In this document: piece by piece, positions 34,916-43,122 of the stretch
Numbering within the stretch: the stretch's first letter is position 1
Layout: each line of letters opens with the position of its first letter
NCBI GenBank assembly: GCA_031292145.1
Contig: JARLHR010000041.1
Span: 62,001 to 126,000, forward strand
Direction of reading: 5' to 3'
DNA length: 64,000 nt
DNA from: Clostridium sp.
Lineage (GTDB): Bacteria > Bacillota > Clostridia > Clostridiales > Clostridiaceae
Notes under the pieces: model-generated
Databases searched by the model: none
What the model was told of the DNA's origin: nothing
Seen by the model: only the letters and a program-made list of their open reading frames with translations
Position numbers and translations under genes: made by a program

Positions 34916-35230
34916 ATGTCTATAAATGAGAAAATAATGGTTAATAAGGATAGTTTAGAGAAAATTCAAATAAAATTAAAAGGACTTAAAATTAGGGTTC
35001 AAGATAAAGAAATTCAATCGTTAGTTAGTGATATACTGGAATTGTTAGATGGCGAGTTAAAGTCGAAAGATATTTCATTGGAAGATATAATATATAATGA
35101 AATGAATGAAACTAAGCATTCAAATCCCGATTTACATTTTAAACTATATATGTTGTATCGTAAATTATCAGATGGTAAAATGGATAAGGATGAAGCTCTA
35201 AAAGCGTATAAGGCATACAGTAGTATGTAA
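34916..35230 (+). CDS. Small helical protein of unknown function
   Basis: 104 residues, charged and helical, starting at ATG or the same frame's first codon after a GGCGG site. I do not recognise a family. It begins a set of three small genes after flagellin 2, one of which is a YjfB homologue, so a motility role is plausible but not shown. Confidence 0.6.
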   Translation: MSINEKIMVNKDSLEKIQIKLKGLKIRVQDKEIQSLVSDILELLDGELKSKDISLEDIIYNEMNETKHSNPDLHFKLYMLYRKLSDGKMDKDEALKAYKAYSSM

Positions 35231-35280
35231 AAGTAAGTACGACTATAAAGGGTGTTAAAATATTAAAGGAGTGGTATAAA

Positions 35281-35460
35281 ATCGATATAGAAGCATTATC
35301 AATGGTAATGAGTCAATCAAAGGCACAGACAGCGGCTAGCGTGGCATTAATGAAGATGGCGATGGATACAAGTAAGGAAAGTGGCACACAGATGACAGAA
35401 ATGATGAAGAATTCTGCAATAGAACCTAATCTGGGTAATCACATAGATATAAGCGTCTAA
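35281..35460 (+). CDS. yjfB: YjfB-family putative motility protein with probable ATC start
   Basis: 59 residues: IDIEALSMVMSQSKAQTAAS, LMKMAMDTSKESG and LGNHIDISV match the YjfB putative motility family from end to end. There is no ATG, GTG or TTG in frame between the upstream stop (35221) and an internal ATG at 35302. AAAGGAG (35265-35270) is well spaced for ATC at 35281, exactly where family members have the initiating methionine. The stop overlaps the next start (TAATG). Confidence 0.75.
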   Translation: MDIEALSMVMSQSKAQTAASVALMKMAMDTSKESGTQMTEMMKNSAIEPNLGNHIDISV

Positions 35461-35702
35461 TGCAAATGAATGAAAGAGAAGAACTAAAGCAAGAATTAGA
35501 ACAAGAACTACAGTGGGTGCAGTACAGGCAGAAGATGCTGGACATCATTGATGGAAAGCTACTGCAAATGAAACAAGTAGCAGAGCAGGCTAAAGAGGAG
35601 AATCTTACTAAAGAAGAACGTAAAGCATTTAGTGTTAGGCTAAATGACTTAGCAGCACAGGTTAAGGCATTAGATGGTGAAAGTAGAAAAATGCTAGAAT
35701 GA
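35460..35702 (+). CDS. Small coiled-coil protein of unknown function
   Basis: 80 residues, Glu/Gln/Lys-rich, predicted helical throughout (ELKQELEQELQWVQYRQKML). It overlaps the yjfB-like stop by one base, so translation is probably coupled. No family recognised. A short inverted repeat (GAGCGTC... GACGCTC) right after its stop may be a terminator. Confidence 0.6.
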   Translation: MQMNEREELKQELEQELQWVQYRQKMLDIIDGKLLQMKQVAEQAKEENLTKEERKAFSVRLNDLAAQVKALDGESRKMLE

Positions 35703-35745
35703 GCGTCGGTAGTTGGAGTAGTAACTGCTGACGCTCATTTTTGAT
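35701..35745 (+). terminator. Possible terminator after the small-gene set
   Basis: TGAGCGTC then TGACGCTCATTTTTGA: an 8-bp stem with a roughly 20-base loop and T-rich end, overlapping the previous stop. Confidence 0.6.
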
Positions 35746-35851
35746 GTAGAAAAACACTTTTGGGAGCCTGAAATACTGAGATTGTTTGTCCTATATGAAA
35801 TTGATAGTATCAAGTTAGATGTAGCAATTTATTTCTATTTTATACTATTTT

Positions 35852-36437
35852 TTGAAAAATAGAGATATAAGTGGTGATATAGTAAATATTGATGCTAGTG
35901 GAAATCTAAAATTACAAAGTATGGATTTAGGGTCTTATGCTAATGTTAATATTGTTAGTAATGTTTCTGATGCATCGGCAAAAATATTTGCCAGTAAAAG
36001 TACACAAAATAGATCGTTTAATCAAGACTTTAAATTAGGAGTTACAAGAAACGATCAAATGTTGCTTTTGATAACACTTATGGCACTGTTTGAAAACTAC
36101 AATTTACTACTGTTAATCAAGGATCAGATGCTACATTACAATTGCAGGATATTAATTTAGATTTGTAGTTCCTCCTAATTCCTATATTCCTGGCAATCAA
36201 TCTCCAATTAATACAAGTATGGATGAATTGCTTAATAACTTTTTAAGTGTATCAGGATTTGATTATAATACACATGTTGGAAAAGAAGGTACAGGAAAGT
36301 TAGATATTCAGGCGGGAGCTAATAGTGGTGATCAAGTTTTGGTTAAGATAGGAAGTTTGAGGGTTAGAGCGCTGGGGGTTAAATTTTCGAACCTAATGAT
36401 ATCAATGGTTGCAAGAGTATTAGATGGTGAAAAATGA
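35852..36437 (+). pseudogene. Degraded flagellin remnant
   Basis: Two open pieces (35852-about 36055 and 36219-36437) separated by frameshift and stop. The second contains LDIQAGANSGDQVLVKIGSL and RALGV, which parallels the flagellin segment MQIGANSGQTMKVAIGDM and TALGV. The conserved N-domain and the flagellin C-terminus are missing. The first piece looks like a variable-domain fragment. The flagellin origin is a by-eye comparison. Confidence 0.5.
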
Positions 36438-36532
36438 ATAATGAATGAAGAAAAGCCTGCGGCTTTTCAAAAATAATTAAAAGAAATTACAGAGTAATTT
36501 CAATCTTAATCATTCATTATTCACCATTAATT
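36430..36532. repeat. Intergenic palindromic repeat, copy H
   Basis: AATGAATAATGAATGAAG faces ATCATTCATTATTCACCATT. Inside are AAAAGCCTGCGGCTTTT and AAATTACAGAGTAATTT, the same two inner hairpins as in copies E and L. Confidence 0.75.
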
Positions 36533-36833
36533 AAACATGGCGCAGCCACTTTGTTCTGAATATTATATTAATATATGAGTCTATAAATAGTGTGGTAAAG
36601 GTCCAGATCTTCTGATAAAATAAAAACATGAATATAATAATGGAGAGTAGTCAATCATTTGATATGAACTCCTTGGTTTTACTGGAGTTTGGCTGTATGG
36701 GTAGTTATATATTTTATGGTGAACTTTGACGGCAAAAAGTTGTCTAAGTGTTGAAAGTGGATTCAAAGCATTGGAAACTGTAGATATGGTAAAATAAATA
36801 TAAGATAGAGAAAGGATAGGAAGTGATTTTGCT
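36533..36833. other. Intergenic region before the AAA-ATPase gene
   Basis: About 300 bases without a gene. A small hairpin (ACTCCTTGGTTTTACTGGAGT, near 36669) is the only structure I see; no clear promoter. Confidence 0.4.
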
Positions 36834-38420
36834 ATGGAAAAGGAGTTTAATATAACAGGAACGTGTATACCTAACATGCATTATATGGTTGATATATCAG
36901 ATAAATTAGGCAATGTTATTAAATTAATTGATAAAGGAAAATATTTCGTTATAAATAGACCCAGGCAATATGGTAAAACTACAACTTTATATTTGTTAGA
37001 GAAAAAATTGAATAATATAGAAGAATATTTGCCAATAAAAATAAGTTTTGAAGCTATCGATACAGAAAGCTATAGTGAAATAAAAAAGTTTTTAATTAGT
37101 GTGATGATTCAAATAAGAAACTATTTTAGATTTTCATCTAATAAAGAAGTATATGAATTTATAAATAAATATGATAATAAAATTAACACTATGAATGAAT
37201 TCAGTAGTTTCGTAACAGATTTGGTTGAATTTACAGAAAAAAAAGTAGTTTTGATAATAGATGAAGTGGATAAAAGTAGCAATAATCAACTTTTTTTAGA
37301 CTTTTTAGGAATCTTAAGGAGTAAATATTTATTAAAAAATGAAGGAAAAGATTATACTTTCCATAGTGTAATTCTAGCTGGAGTTCATGATGTAAAGAGT
37401 TTAAAGCTTAAGATTAGACCAGAGGATGAACGTAAATATAATAGTCCGTGGAATATAGCTTCTGACTTTGATGTGGATATGAGCTTTTCGGTAGAAGAAA
37501 TTAACACAATGCTTGAGGATTATATAGAAAATAAAGGAGTTTGTTTGGATAAAACTTATTTTTCAAAAAGACTTTATTTTTATACATCAGGCTATCCTTT
37601 TTTAGTAAGCAAGCTTTGCAAAATAATAGATGAAAAGATAATGAGTGAAAATGAACTTAAGTGGGGAAAAGAGTACATTGATATTGCAGTAAAGGAATTG
37701 TTGAAGGAAAGTAATACTAATTTTGATAGTCTTATTAAAAATATAGAGAATAATAATGATTTAAAACAATTAGTAAAGAAAATAATTTTAGATGGTTATG
37801 AAATTAGTTATAACGAGGATAACTTTATTATAATTATGGCAATAATGTATGGAATATTTAAAAATTATAATGGAAAAGTTAAGATTCATAATAGAATATA
37901 TGAGCAAAGAATATATAATTATATGAGTTCTTTAATAGAAACGACAACAAATTTAGGAGATTATAATGAAAGAGCAAAATTTATAAAAGATGATGGAAAT
38001 TTAGATGTAAAGAAAATGCTTATAAAATTCCAAGAGTTCATGAAACATGAGTACTCAGATAAACGAGAATCTTTTTTAGAAGCTGATGGTAGATTGCTAT
38101 TTTTAGCTTTTATAAGTCCTATAATAAATGGTACAGGTTTTGCTTTTAAAGAAGTACAAGGCGGAGAAGAAAAACGATTTGATATAGTCATAACTTATAA
38201 TAAAAAAATGTATATATTGGAGTTGAAAAAGTGGAATGGAGAAGCGTATCATAAAAAAGGACTAATTCAACTAGCAGAATATTTAGAGCAGTATGGATTA
38301 GATGAAGGATATCTTTTAATATTTGATTTTAGAAAGCTTAAGGGAGAAGTAGGAATGGTAGAGGAAACTATTGTAACTTTAGGCGAAAAAGAAAAAAATA
38401 TAATAGAAATTTATTGCTAG
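36834..38420 (+). CDS. AAA-ATPase with C-terminal PD-(D/E)XK nuclease-like domain
   Basis: 528 residues. The start FNITGTCIPNMHYMVDISDK and RPRQYGKTTTLYLLEKKL (Walker A) match the AAA-like family common in clostridia; VVLIIDEVDKS is Walker B. The C-terminal region FDIVITYNKKMYILELKKW has the D...ExK pattern of PD-(D/E)XK nucleases. Function unknown; such genes are usually accessory and variable. It interrupts the flagellar region and is read on the same strand. Confidence 0.82.
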   Translation: MEKEFNITGTCIPNMHYMVDISDKLGNVIKLIDKGKYFVINRPRQYGKTTTLYLLEKKLNNIEEYLPIKISFEAIDTESYSEIKKFLISVMIQIRNYFRFSSNKEVYEFINKYDNKINTMNEFSSFVTDLVEFTEKKVVLIIDEVDKSSNNQLFLDFLGILRSKYLLKNEGKDYTFHSVILAGVHDVKSLKLKIRPEDERKYNSPWNIASDFDVDMSFSVEEINTMLEDYIENKGVCLDKTYFSKRLYFYTSGYPFLVSKLCKIIDEKIMSENELKWGKEYIDIAVKELLKESNTNFDSLIKNIENNNDLKQLVKKIILDGYEISYNEDNFIIIMAIMYGIFKNYNGKVKIHNRIYEQRIYNYMSSLIETTTNLGDYNERAKFIKDDGNLDVKKMLIKFQEFMKHEYSDKRESFLEADGRLLFLAFISPIINGTGFAFKEVQGGEEKRFDIVITYNKKMYILELKKWNGEAYHKKGLIQLAEYLEQYGLDEGYLLIFDFRKLKGEVGMVEETIVTLGEKEKNIIEIYC

Positions 38421-38527
38421 GATAAACAGTTTTGTAGAATATTGCAAACAGTTTAGAATGATATAGGATAAAAATGGAATTGATAGATTTTTCAATAAGA
38501 GAATAAGAATAGATTGGAGTGAGGAAT

Positions 38528-39103
38528 ATGGAAGATAATTTAATGAAAGAAGAGTGGCTTGATGGAATTGTTATGATGTCACCCAGACCACAGTATAATC
38601 ATGTAGAAATGGAAGGTTCTTTGTATTCAAAGTTAAAAGATTATTTTGGTGGTAGGTGCAAGGTTGCTATTGAAGCAGCATTATTTTTAACTAAAGAGAC
38701 TCCGTCTGAATTAAAAAAAGATCTTAATAAGTTAAGAACTTTAGTGAAAGGAAAAGGAGCAGAACTTGTCCCTGATGTTGCGGTTTATTGCGATAAGGAG
38801 CAAATATTTAAAAGAGGATTTTTAGGGGTGCCACAATTAGTGGTAGAAGTTTTAAGTCCAGGTAATGCAGAAGATGATACCATAAAGAAAAAAGAAGTAT
38901 ATGAGAAATTCGGAGTTCCGGAATACTGGATAGCTTCTCCTATGTCAAGAAAGATATATATATATGCTTTGGAAAATGATAGATACAAATTAAGCGGCGA
39001 ATATAATTTTAAAGATGAATTAATATGCTCATCTAGATTTGAAGATTTGAAAGTAGATCTAAAAGATATAGAGTTATTGGATGAAGATGAAGAAGATATT
39101 TAG
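38528..39103 (+). CDS. Uma2 family (DUF820) putative nuclease
   Basis: 191 residues. DGIVMMSPRPQYNHVEMEGS, ELVPDVAVYCD, PQLVVEVLSPGNAEDD and KKKEVYEKFGVPEYWIASP give the Uma2 order, with a PD-(D/E)XK-like core (D in VPDVAVY, E in VVEVLSP, K in KKKEVY). ATG 38528 has GGAG 8 bases upstream; a GTG at 38519 is less well placed. Biological role of the family is unclear; it often travels with mobile DNA. Confidence 0.85.
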   Translation: MEDNLMKEEWLDGIVMMSPRPQYNHVEMEGSLYSKLKDYFGGRCKVAIEAALFLTKETPSELKKDLNKLRTLVKGKGAELVPDVAVYCDKEQIFKRGFLGVPQLVVEVLSPGNAEDDTIKKKEVYEKFGVPEYWIASPMSRKIYIYALENDRYKLSGEYNFKDELICSSRFEDLKVDLKDIELLDEDEEDI

Positions 39104-39211
39104 AAGAATGTTCAAATGGAAATGAAAGCAGAAGATATTGCAGTAACAGCAGAAATTTCATTAGAAAAAGTGATGCGGATAAAAATAAGTATCAACATTA
39201 GAGTTTGGTAA
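39104..39211 (+). pseudogene. In-frame tail after the Uma2 stop
   Basis: After the TAG the same frame stays open for 35 codons (MEMKAEDIAVTAEISLEKVM) and resembles the helix-turn-helix tails found on PD-(D/E)XK recombination proteins. It may be the lost C-terminus of a longer ancestor or a fragment of another gene. Confidence 0.35.
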
Positions 39212-39248
39212 CTGAGCAAACATGAATACTTATATAGGAGATAAAAAT

Positions 39249-40298
39249 ATGTTGAGTTTATGTATGATAGTTAAAAATGAAGATGAAAATCTTAAAAGCT
39301 GCCTATCTAAAATAGCAGCTTTTGTAGACGAAATAATTATAATAGATACTGGTTCTACTGATAATACGAAGAGTATTGCATCAGAGTTTACGGATAAAAT
39401 TTATAACTTTGAGTGGTGCAGTGATTTTTCAAAAGCTAGAAATTTTTCAATATCTAAAGCTTCAAATGATTGGATACTTATTTTAGATGCAGATGAGTTT
39501 ATTAAAGATTTCTCTAGATACAATGTGGATGAATTTATAAAAAATCCATCGAATAAGAATAAGGTGGGTAGAATTCAGAGAATTAATATAATGGAGGATT
39601 TAAGTGGGAATAAGAAATTTATAGAAAGAGTAAATAGACTTTTTAACAGGAATTATTTTCATTATGAAGGAATAATTCATGAGCAAATCATAGCTTTGGA
39701 TGATAAAACGTATGAAACACAGATATTAGATATAACTGCAGAGCATGTAGGTTATACAAAGGAAGTATTAAATAGAACAGATAAACTTAAAAGGAATATA
39801 GATTTATTAGAAGAAGCAGTGAAAAATAATTCAGAAGACCCTTATATTTATTTTCAACTAGGTAAGTCTTATTATATGCTGAAGGATTATACAACTGCTG
39901 TTTCATATTTTGAAAAGGCATTATCTTTCGAATTAGATTTTAAGTTTGAATACGTGAAAGACTTGGTAGAAACCTATGGATATTCTTTAATTAATAGTGG
40001 TAGATACTCAGATGCTCTTATTTTAGAAAATTGCTTTGAGGTTTACGCAAGATCTTCAGATTTTCATTTTCTTATGGGATTAATATATATGAATAATGCT
40101 AAATTTACGCAGGCAGTAGAAAGCTTTTTAGAGTGCACCAAATTTGCATACAGTAAGGTAGAAGGAATAAATACCTATAGTTCCTATTATAATATAGGGG
40201 TTATATATGATGTGCTTGGATTTAGAGAAAAAGCTATAGAATATTATGAGATGTGTGGTGATTATGAGCCAGCAATGAAAAGACTTAAGGCATATTGA
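39249..40298 (+). CDS. Family 2 glycosyltransferase with TPR repeats
   Basis: 349 residues. The N-terminal GT-A fold has LSLCMIVKNEDENLKSCLSK, IIIDTGSTDNT and the DXD motif in WILILDADEF. The C-terminal half holds TPR-like helices (YIYFQLGKSYYMLKDYTTAV, YYNIGVIYDVLGFREKA). This architecture is common beside clostridial flagellin genes, so O-glycosylation of flagellin is a reasonable inference. ATG 39249 follows AGGAG by 8 bases. A broken copy of its 3' end lies at 41364. Confidence 0.88.
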   Translation: MLSLCMIVKNEDENLKSCLSKIAAFVDEIIIIDTGSTDNTKSIASEFTDKIYNFEWCSDFSKARNFSISKASNDWILILDADEFIKDFSRYNVDEFIKNPSNKNKVGRIQRINIMEDLSGNKKFIERVNRLFNRNYFHYEGIIHEQIIALDDKTYETQILDITAEHVGYTKEVLNRTDKLKRNIDLLEEAVKNNSEDPYIYFQLGKSYYMLKDYTTAVSYFEKALSFELDFKFEYVKDLVETYGYSLINSGRYSDALILENCFEVYARSSDFHFLMGLIYMNNAKFTQAVESFLECTKFAYSKVEGINTYSSYYNIGVIYDVLGFREKAIEYYEMCGDYEPAMKRLKAY

Positions 40299-40526
40299 AG
40301 AAAATAATAAATCAAAGATACGATGTATATTGTTAATTCCGGTAAAATTGGACTTAATAATCTAGAAGTAATAATAAGAAAAAAGAAGTGTATAGCTAAA
40401 GATATTTTATATACTTACGACAATAAAGTATAGGTATGCATATGACATGAAAAATAGTATACTGATTTGCTATTTTTATAATATGTATTAGTAAGTATAA
40501 AATATAGAAAAAGGAGGTTTCTTAAA

Positions 40527-41354
40527 GTGAGACTTAATCATAATCTATTTTCATTAAGTATATATAATTATTACAAGAATGAACTTGCAGAAAGTGCAAA
40601 AGCATCAAACAATGTAGGTACTGGAAGTAAATTAAATTCTGCTAAGGACAATCCTGGTAAAATAGGAGAAAATGAAACTTTGAAGATACAAGTATTAACT
40701 AATGATGCGGCAAGCAAAAATGTTCAAAACACTACCTCTATGCTTCAAACTTTTGATGGTGGTCTTCAAAATATAAATGATGATTTAGTTAGAATGAAAG
40801 AATTGACGGTTAGTGCTGGATCTGGAACTTTAACGGATTCAGATAAAAAAAATATTCAAGCTGAGATTGATAGTATTAAATCAGGTATAGATGATTTAGC
40901 AAATAATACAGAATTTAATGGAGTAAAATTATCTGATTCTACTTTAGTTGGAAATACGACAAGTTCAATAAAGACAGCTATTGGTAATATGGAAGGTGAA
41001 AATATGGATATACCATTTTTTAATGTCAGTGCAGAAAATTTAGGGGTTGGAAATTTGGATATGAATAATGTAGATGCATCTAATGCAGCTGTTGATAAAG
41101 CTATTGACATGGTTAGTAAAATAAGAGGCCAATATGGTTCGATACAAAACCAATTAGATGGAACAGCTGATTATTTGAGTAGTAAAGATATTACTATTCA
41201 AACTGTTCAAAGTAGTATTGGAGATGCTGATATAGCAACAGAAATGTCGGAATATTCAAAGTCACAAGTTCTAATTCAGGCTTCAATCGCATTAATGGCA
41301 CAGAGCAATAATTTCCCGAAAGATGCATTAAATATTTTAGCTAATGTTAAATAG
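40527..41354 (+). CDS. Divergent short flagellin (flagellin 3)
   Basis: 275 residues: both flagellin ends are present (MRLNHNLFSLSIYNYYKNEL, TEFNGVKLSDSTLVGN, QVLIQASIALMAQSNNFPKD) but the variable middle is nearly absent. It is quite unlike flagellins 1 and 2 in sequence and keeps FNxxKL landmarks. GTG start with AAGGAGG 8 bases upstream. A GGA-hairpin leader is not evident, so it may escape CsrA control. Confidence 0.88.
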   Translation: MRLNHNLFSLSIYNYYKNELAESAKASNNVGTGSKLNSAKDNPGKIGENETLKIQVLTNDAASKNVQNTTSMLQTFDGGLQNINDDLVRMKELTVSAGSGTLTDSDKKNIQAEIDSIKSGIDDLANNTEFNGVKLSDSTLVGNTTSSIKTAIGNMEGENMDIPFFNVSAENLGVGNLDMNNVDASNAAVDKAIDMVSKIRGQYGSIQNQLDGTADYLSSKDITIQTVQSSIGDADIATEMSEYSKSQVLIQASIALMAQSNNFPKDALNILANVK

Positions 41355-41363
41355 TTATTGGAA

Positions 41364-41455
41364 ATATATAGGGATTATACATGAAGTGTTGTCTTTTAGA
41401 GAAAAAGCAGTGTTATCATATGTTTAGTGATTATGAGCTGGCAAGAAAGAGGTTT
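41364..41455 (+). pseudogene. 3' remnant of a second glycosyltransferase gene
   Basis: ATATAGGGATTATACATGAA and TTTAGAGAAAAAGCAGTG line up with ATATAGGGGTTATATATGAT and TTTAGAGAAAAAGCTATA at the end of the glycosyltransferase gene, and AGTGATTATGAGCTGGCAA matches GGTGATTATGAGCCAGCAA. In-frame stops show decay. This means a flagellin-glycosyltransferase unit was once repeated. Confidence 0.7.
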
Positions 41456-41470
41456 AACATTAAAATAATA

Positions 41471-41519
41471 AGCTATAGTAAATTTAATGATAAAATTTAC
41501 TATAGCTATTTTATTTTTA
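41471..41519 (+). terminator. Terminator closing the flagellin 3 unit
   Basis: AGCTATAGTAAATTT pairs with AAATTTACTATAGCT (15 bp), followed by ATTTTATTTTTAT. It insulates the early flagellar operon that begins at flgB. From here to 41869 there is no gene; TTTACA at 41694 and TATAAT at 41742 do not form a spaced promoter. Confidence 0.85.
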
Positions 41520-41869
41520 TATTTAGGATTAAAAAAGTAATATCCAATTGATGAAGTAGTAACCAAAACGATGAAGTACTGGAAATGATAATAATAAAAT
41601 ATCTTTATATATTTTGATTAAAATTGGTTAAAATTAGATATTTGAGTGAAAAAAATGCAATTTTGCAACAAATATACGCATAATTCCATAAGTTTTACAG
41701 AAAATTTTTAAATATTTATGGCGAAAAGTCTGTAATTATTCTATAATTAATATGGATAGAATAAAACTGTATCCTAAAGATGTAAGTGTCAAAATATAAT
41801 TTATATTAATTTGTAGAATTTAAGGTAGATAATAAGTATAAGTAAAAAAGAGTAGAAGGAAGTGGAGAA

Positions 41870-42271
41870 ATGGGAATAGAGTCTATTAATTCTGATGCTA
41901 CTTATGATTTAATTAAATCTGGACTTAAGGCATCAGACCTTAGATCAAAAACAATTGCTAATAATATGGCAAATATCAATACAAAAAACTACAAAAGATT
42001 TAATGTGGTCTTTGAAGATAATTTAAAGAATGAAAATTCTTCAGGGCTAGAGTTAAAGAGGACAAATCCAGCTCATTTTGCTAGTGATGATTCGACTGAT
42101 AGTGATAATATATCAATACAGCAGGATAATAGTACTAGCATGAGGAGTGATGGAAATAACGTTGATTTAGATATAGAAAAAGTTAATCAAGCAGCTAATA
42201 CACTTAAATATAATGCTTTGATTACTGAGATAAATAACAAATTTAACAATCTAAAAACTGTAATTAAATAA
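41870..42271 (+). CDS. flgB: Flagellar rod protein FlgB
   Basis: 133 residues; proximal rod. LKASDLRSKTIANNMANINTKNY is the N-terminal rod motif and VDLDIEKVNQAANTLKYNAL the C-terminal one. It opens the early basal-body operon with flgC and fliE. GGAAGTGGAG before the ATG. Confidence 0.93.
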   Translation: MGIESINSDATYDLIKSGLKASDLRSKTIANNMANINTKNYKRFNVVFEDNLKNENSSGLELKRTNPAHFASDDSTDSDNISIQQDNSTSMRSDGNNVDLDIEKVNQAANTLKYNALITEINNKFNNLKTVIK

Positions 42272-42359
42272 TAGGGAAGTTAATTACAGTTAATATATTT
42301 AGGGTATACATAATAAAAATAATATTTAGTATTTATTAAAGTCTAAGGAGGAATTGGGA

Positions 42360-42767
42360 ATGAATGCTTTTAGTTCCATGCAAATAAGTGCAACAGGTCT
42401 TTCGGCAGAAAGATTAAGAATGGATACAATAACGTCTAATATGGCAAATGCCAATACAACAAGAAGTGCTGATGGAAGTGGTCCATATGTAAGAAAAGTG
42501 GCTGTGTTTCAAGAAGCACTTGATGCTAATAATCAAATGGCAGGCGTTAAAGCTGTAGAAATCGCGAAGGATCCTTCACCGCTAAGGAAGGTATATGATC
42601 CTTCTCATCCTGATGCAGATAAAGATGGATATGTTACCATGCCAAATGTAAATGTCTTAAACGAAATGGCTGACATGATGGTAGCAACGAGGTCATATGA
42701 GGCTAATGCTGATACCTTTAATGCTTTGAAAAGTATGTTTTCAAAAGCTTTAGAAATTGGGAAATAG
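42360..42767 (+). CDS. flgC: Flagellar rod protein FlgC
   Basis: 135 residues. [20 protein letters not shown] and [11 protein letters not shown] at the N-terminus; [20 protein letters not shown] and [11 protein letters not shown] at the C-terminus. ATG 42360 has AAGGAGG 8 bases upstream; a TTG at 42354 is too close to it. Confidence 0.95.
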   Translation: MNAFSSMQISATGLSAERLRMDTITSNMANANTTRSADGSGPYVRKVAVFQEALDANNQMAGVKAVEIAKDPSPLRKVYDPSHPDADKDGYVTMPNVNVLNEMADMMVATRSYEANADTFNALKSMFSKALEIGK

Positions 42768-42778
42768 GGAGGGAAATT

Positions 42779-43102
42779 ATGAGAATAGAAGATAATTTTG
42801 CAAAAAATGAAATATTGTTTAACAATAAATTCAAGAGCATTAATAGTGATAGTGATAATAATAAAGACGGAAATGAGAATGTTGTAGGCTTTGGAGATGT
42901 ATTAAAAAAAGCTATAGATGACACTAATGGTAAGATGACAGAGGCTGACTCAGCTACAAGTAAGTTTATTAAGGGTGAAGATGTCAATATAGACGATGTA
43001 ATGATTAAGAATCAAGAAGCTAGTTTAAGTTTACAATTTTTAACTCAAACTAGGGACAAGTTATTGGATGGTTATAATCAATTATCGAAGTTGCAATTGT
43101 AG
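42779..43102 (+). CDS. fliE: Hook-basal body protein FliE
   Basis: 107 residues. FGDVLKKAIDDTNGKMTEAD and VNIDDVMIKNQEASLSLQFL are the family segments. FliE joins the MS ring to the rod. AGGGAGG 7 bases before the ATG; 11 bases after flgC. Confidence 0.94.
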   Translation: MRIEDNFAKNEILFNNKFKSINSDSDNNKDGNENVVGFGDVLKKAIDDTNGKMTEADSATSKFIKGEDVNIDDVMIKNQEASLSLQFLTQTRDKLLDGYNQLSKLQL

Positions 43103-43122
43103 TAGGTGAGGAGAGCTAAATA

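Noticed and set aside
41520-41869. Possible cyclic-di-GMP riboswitch before flgB
   Set aside because: Such riboswitches precede flgB in C. difficile, and a PilZ protein is encoded here, but I see none of the conserved GEMM core; only GGATA...TATCC and AT-rich sequence.
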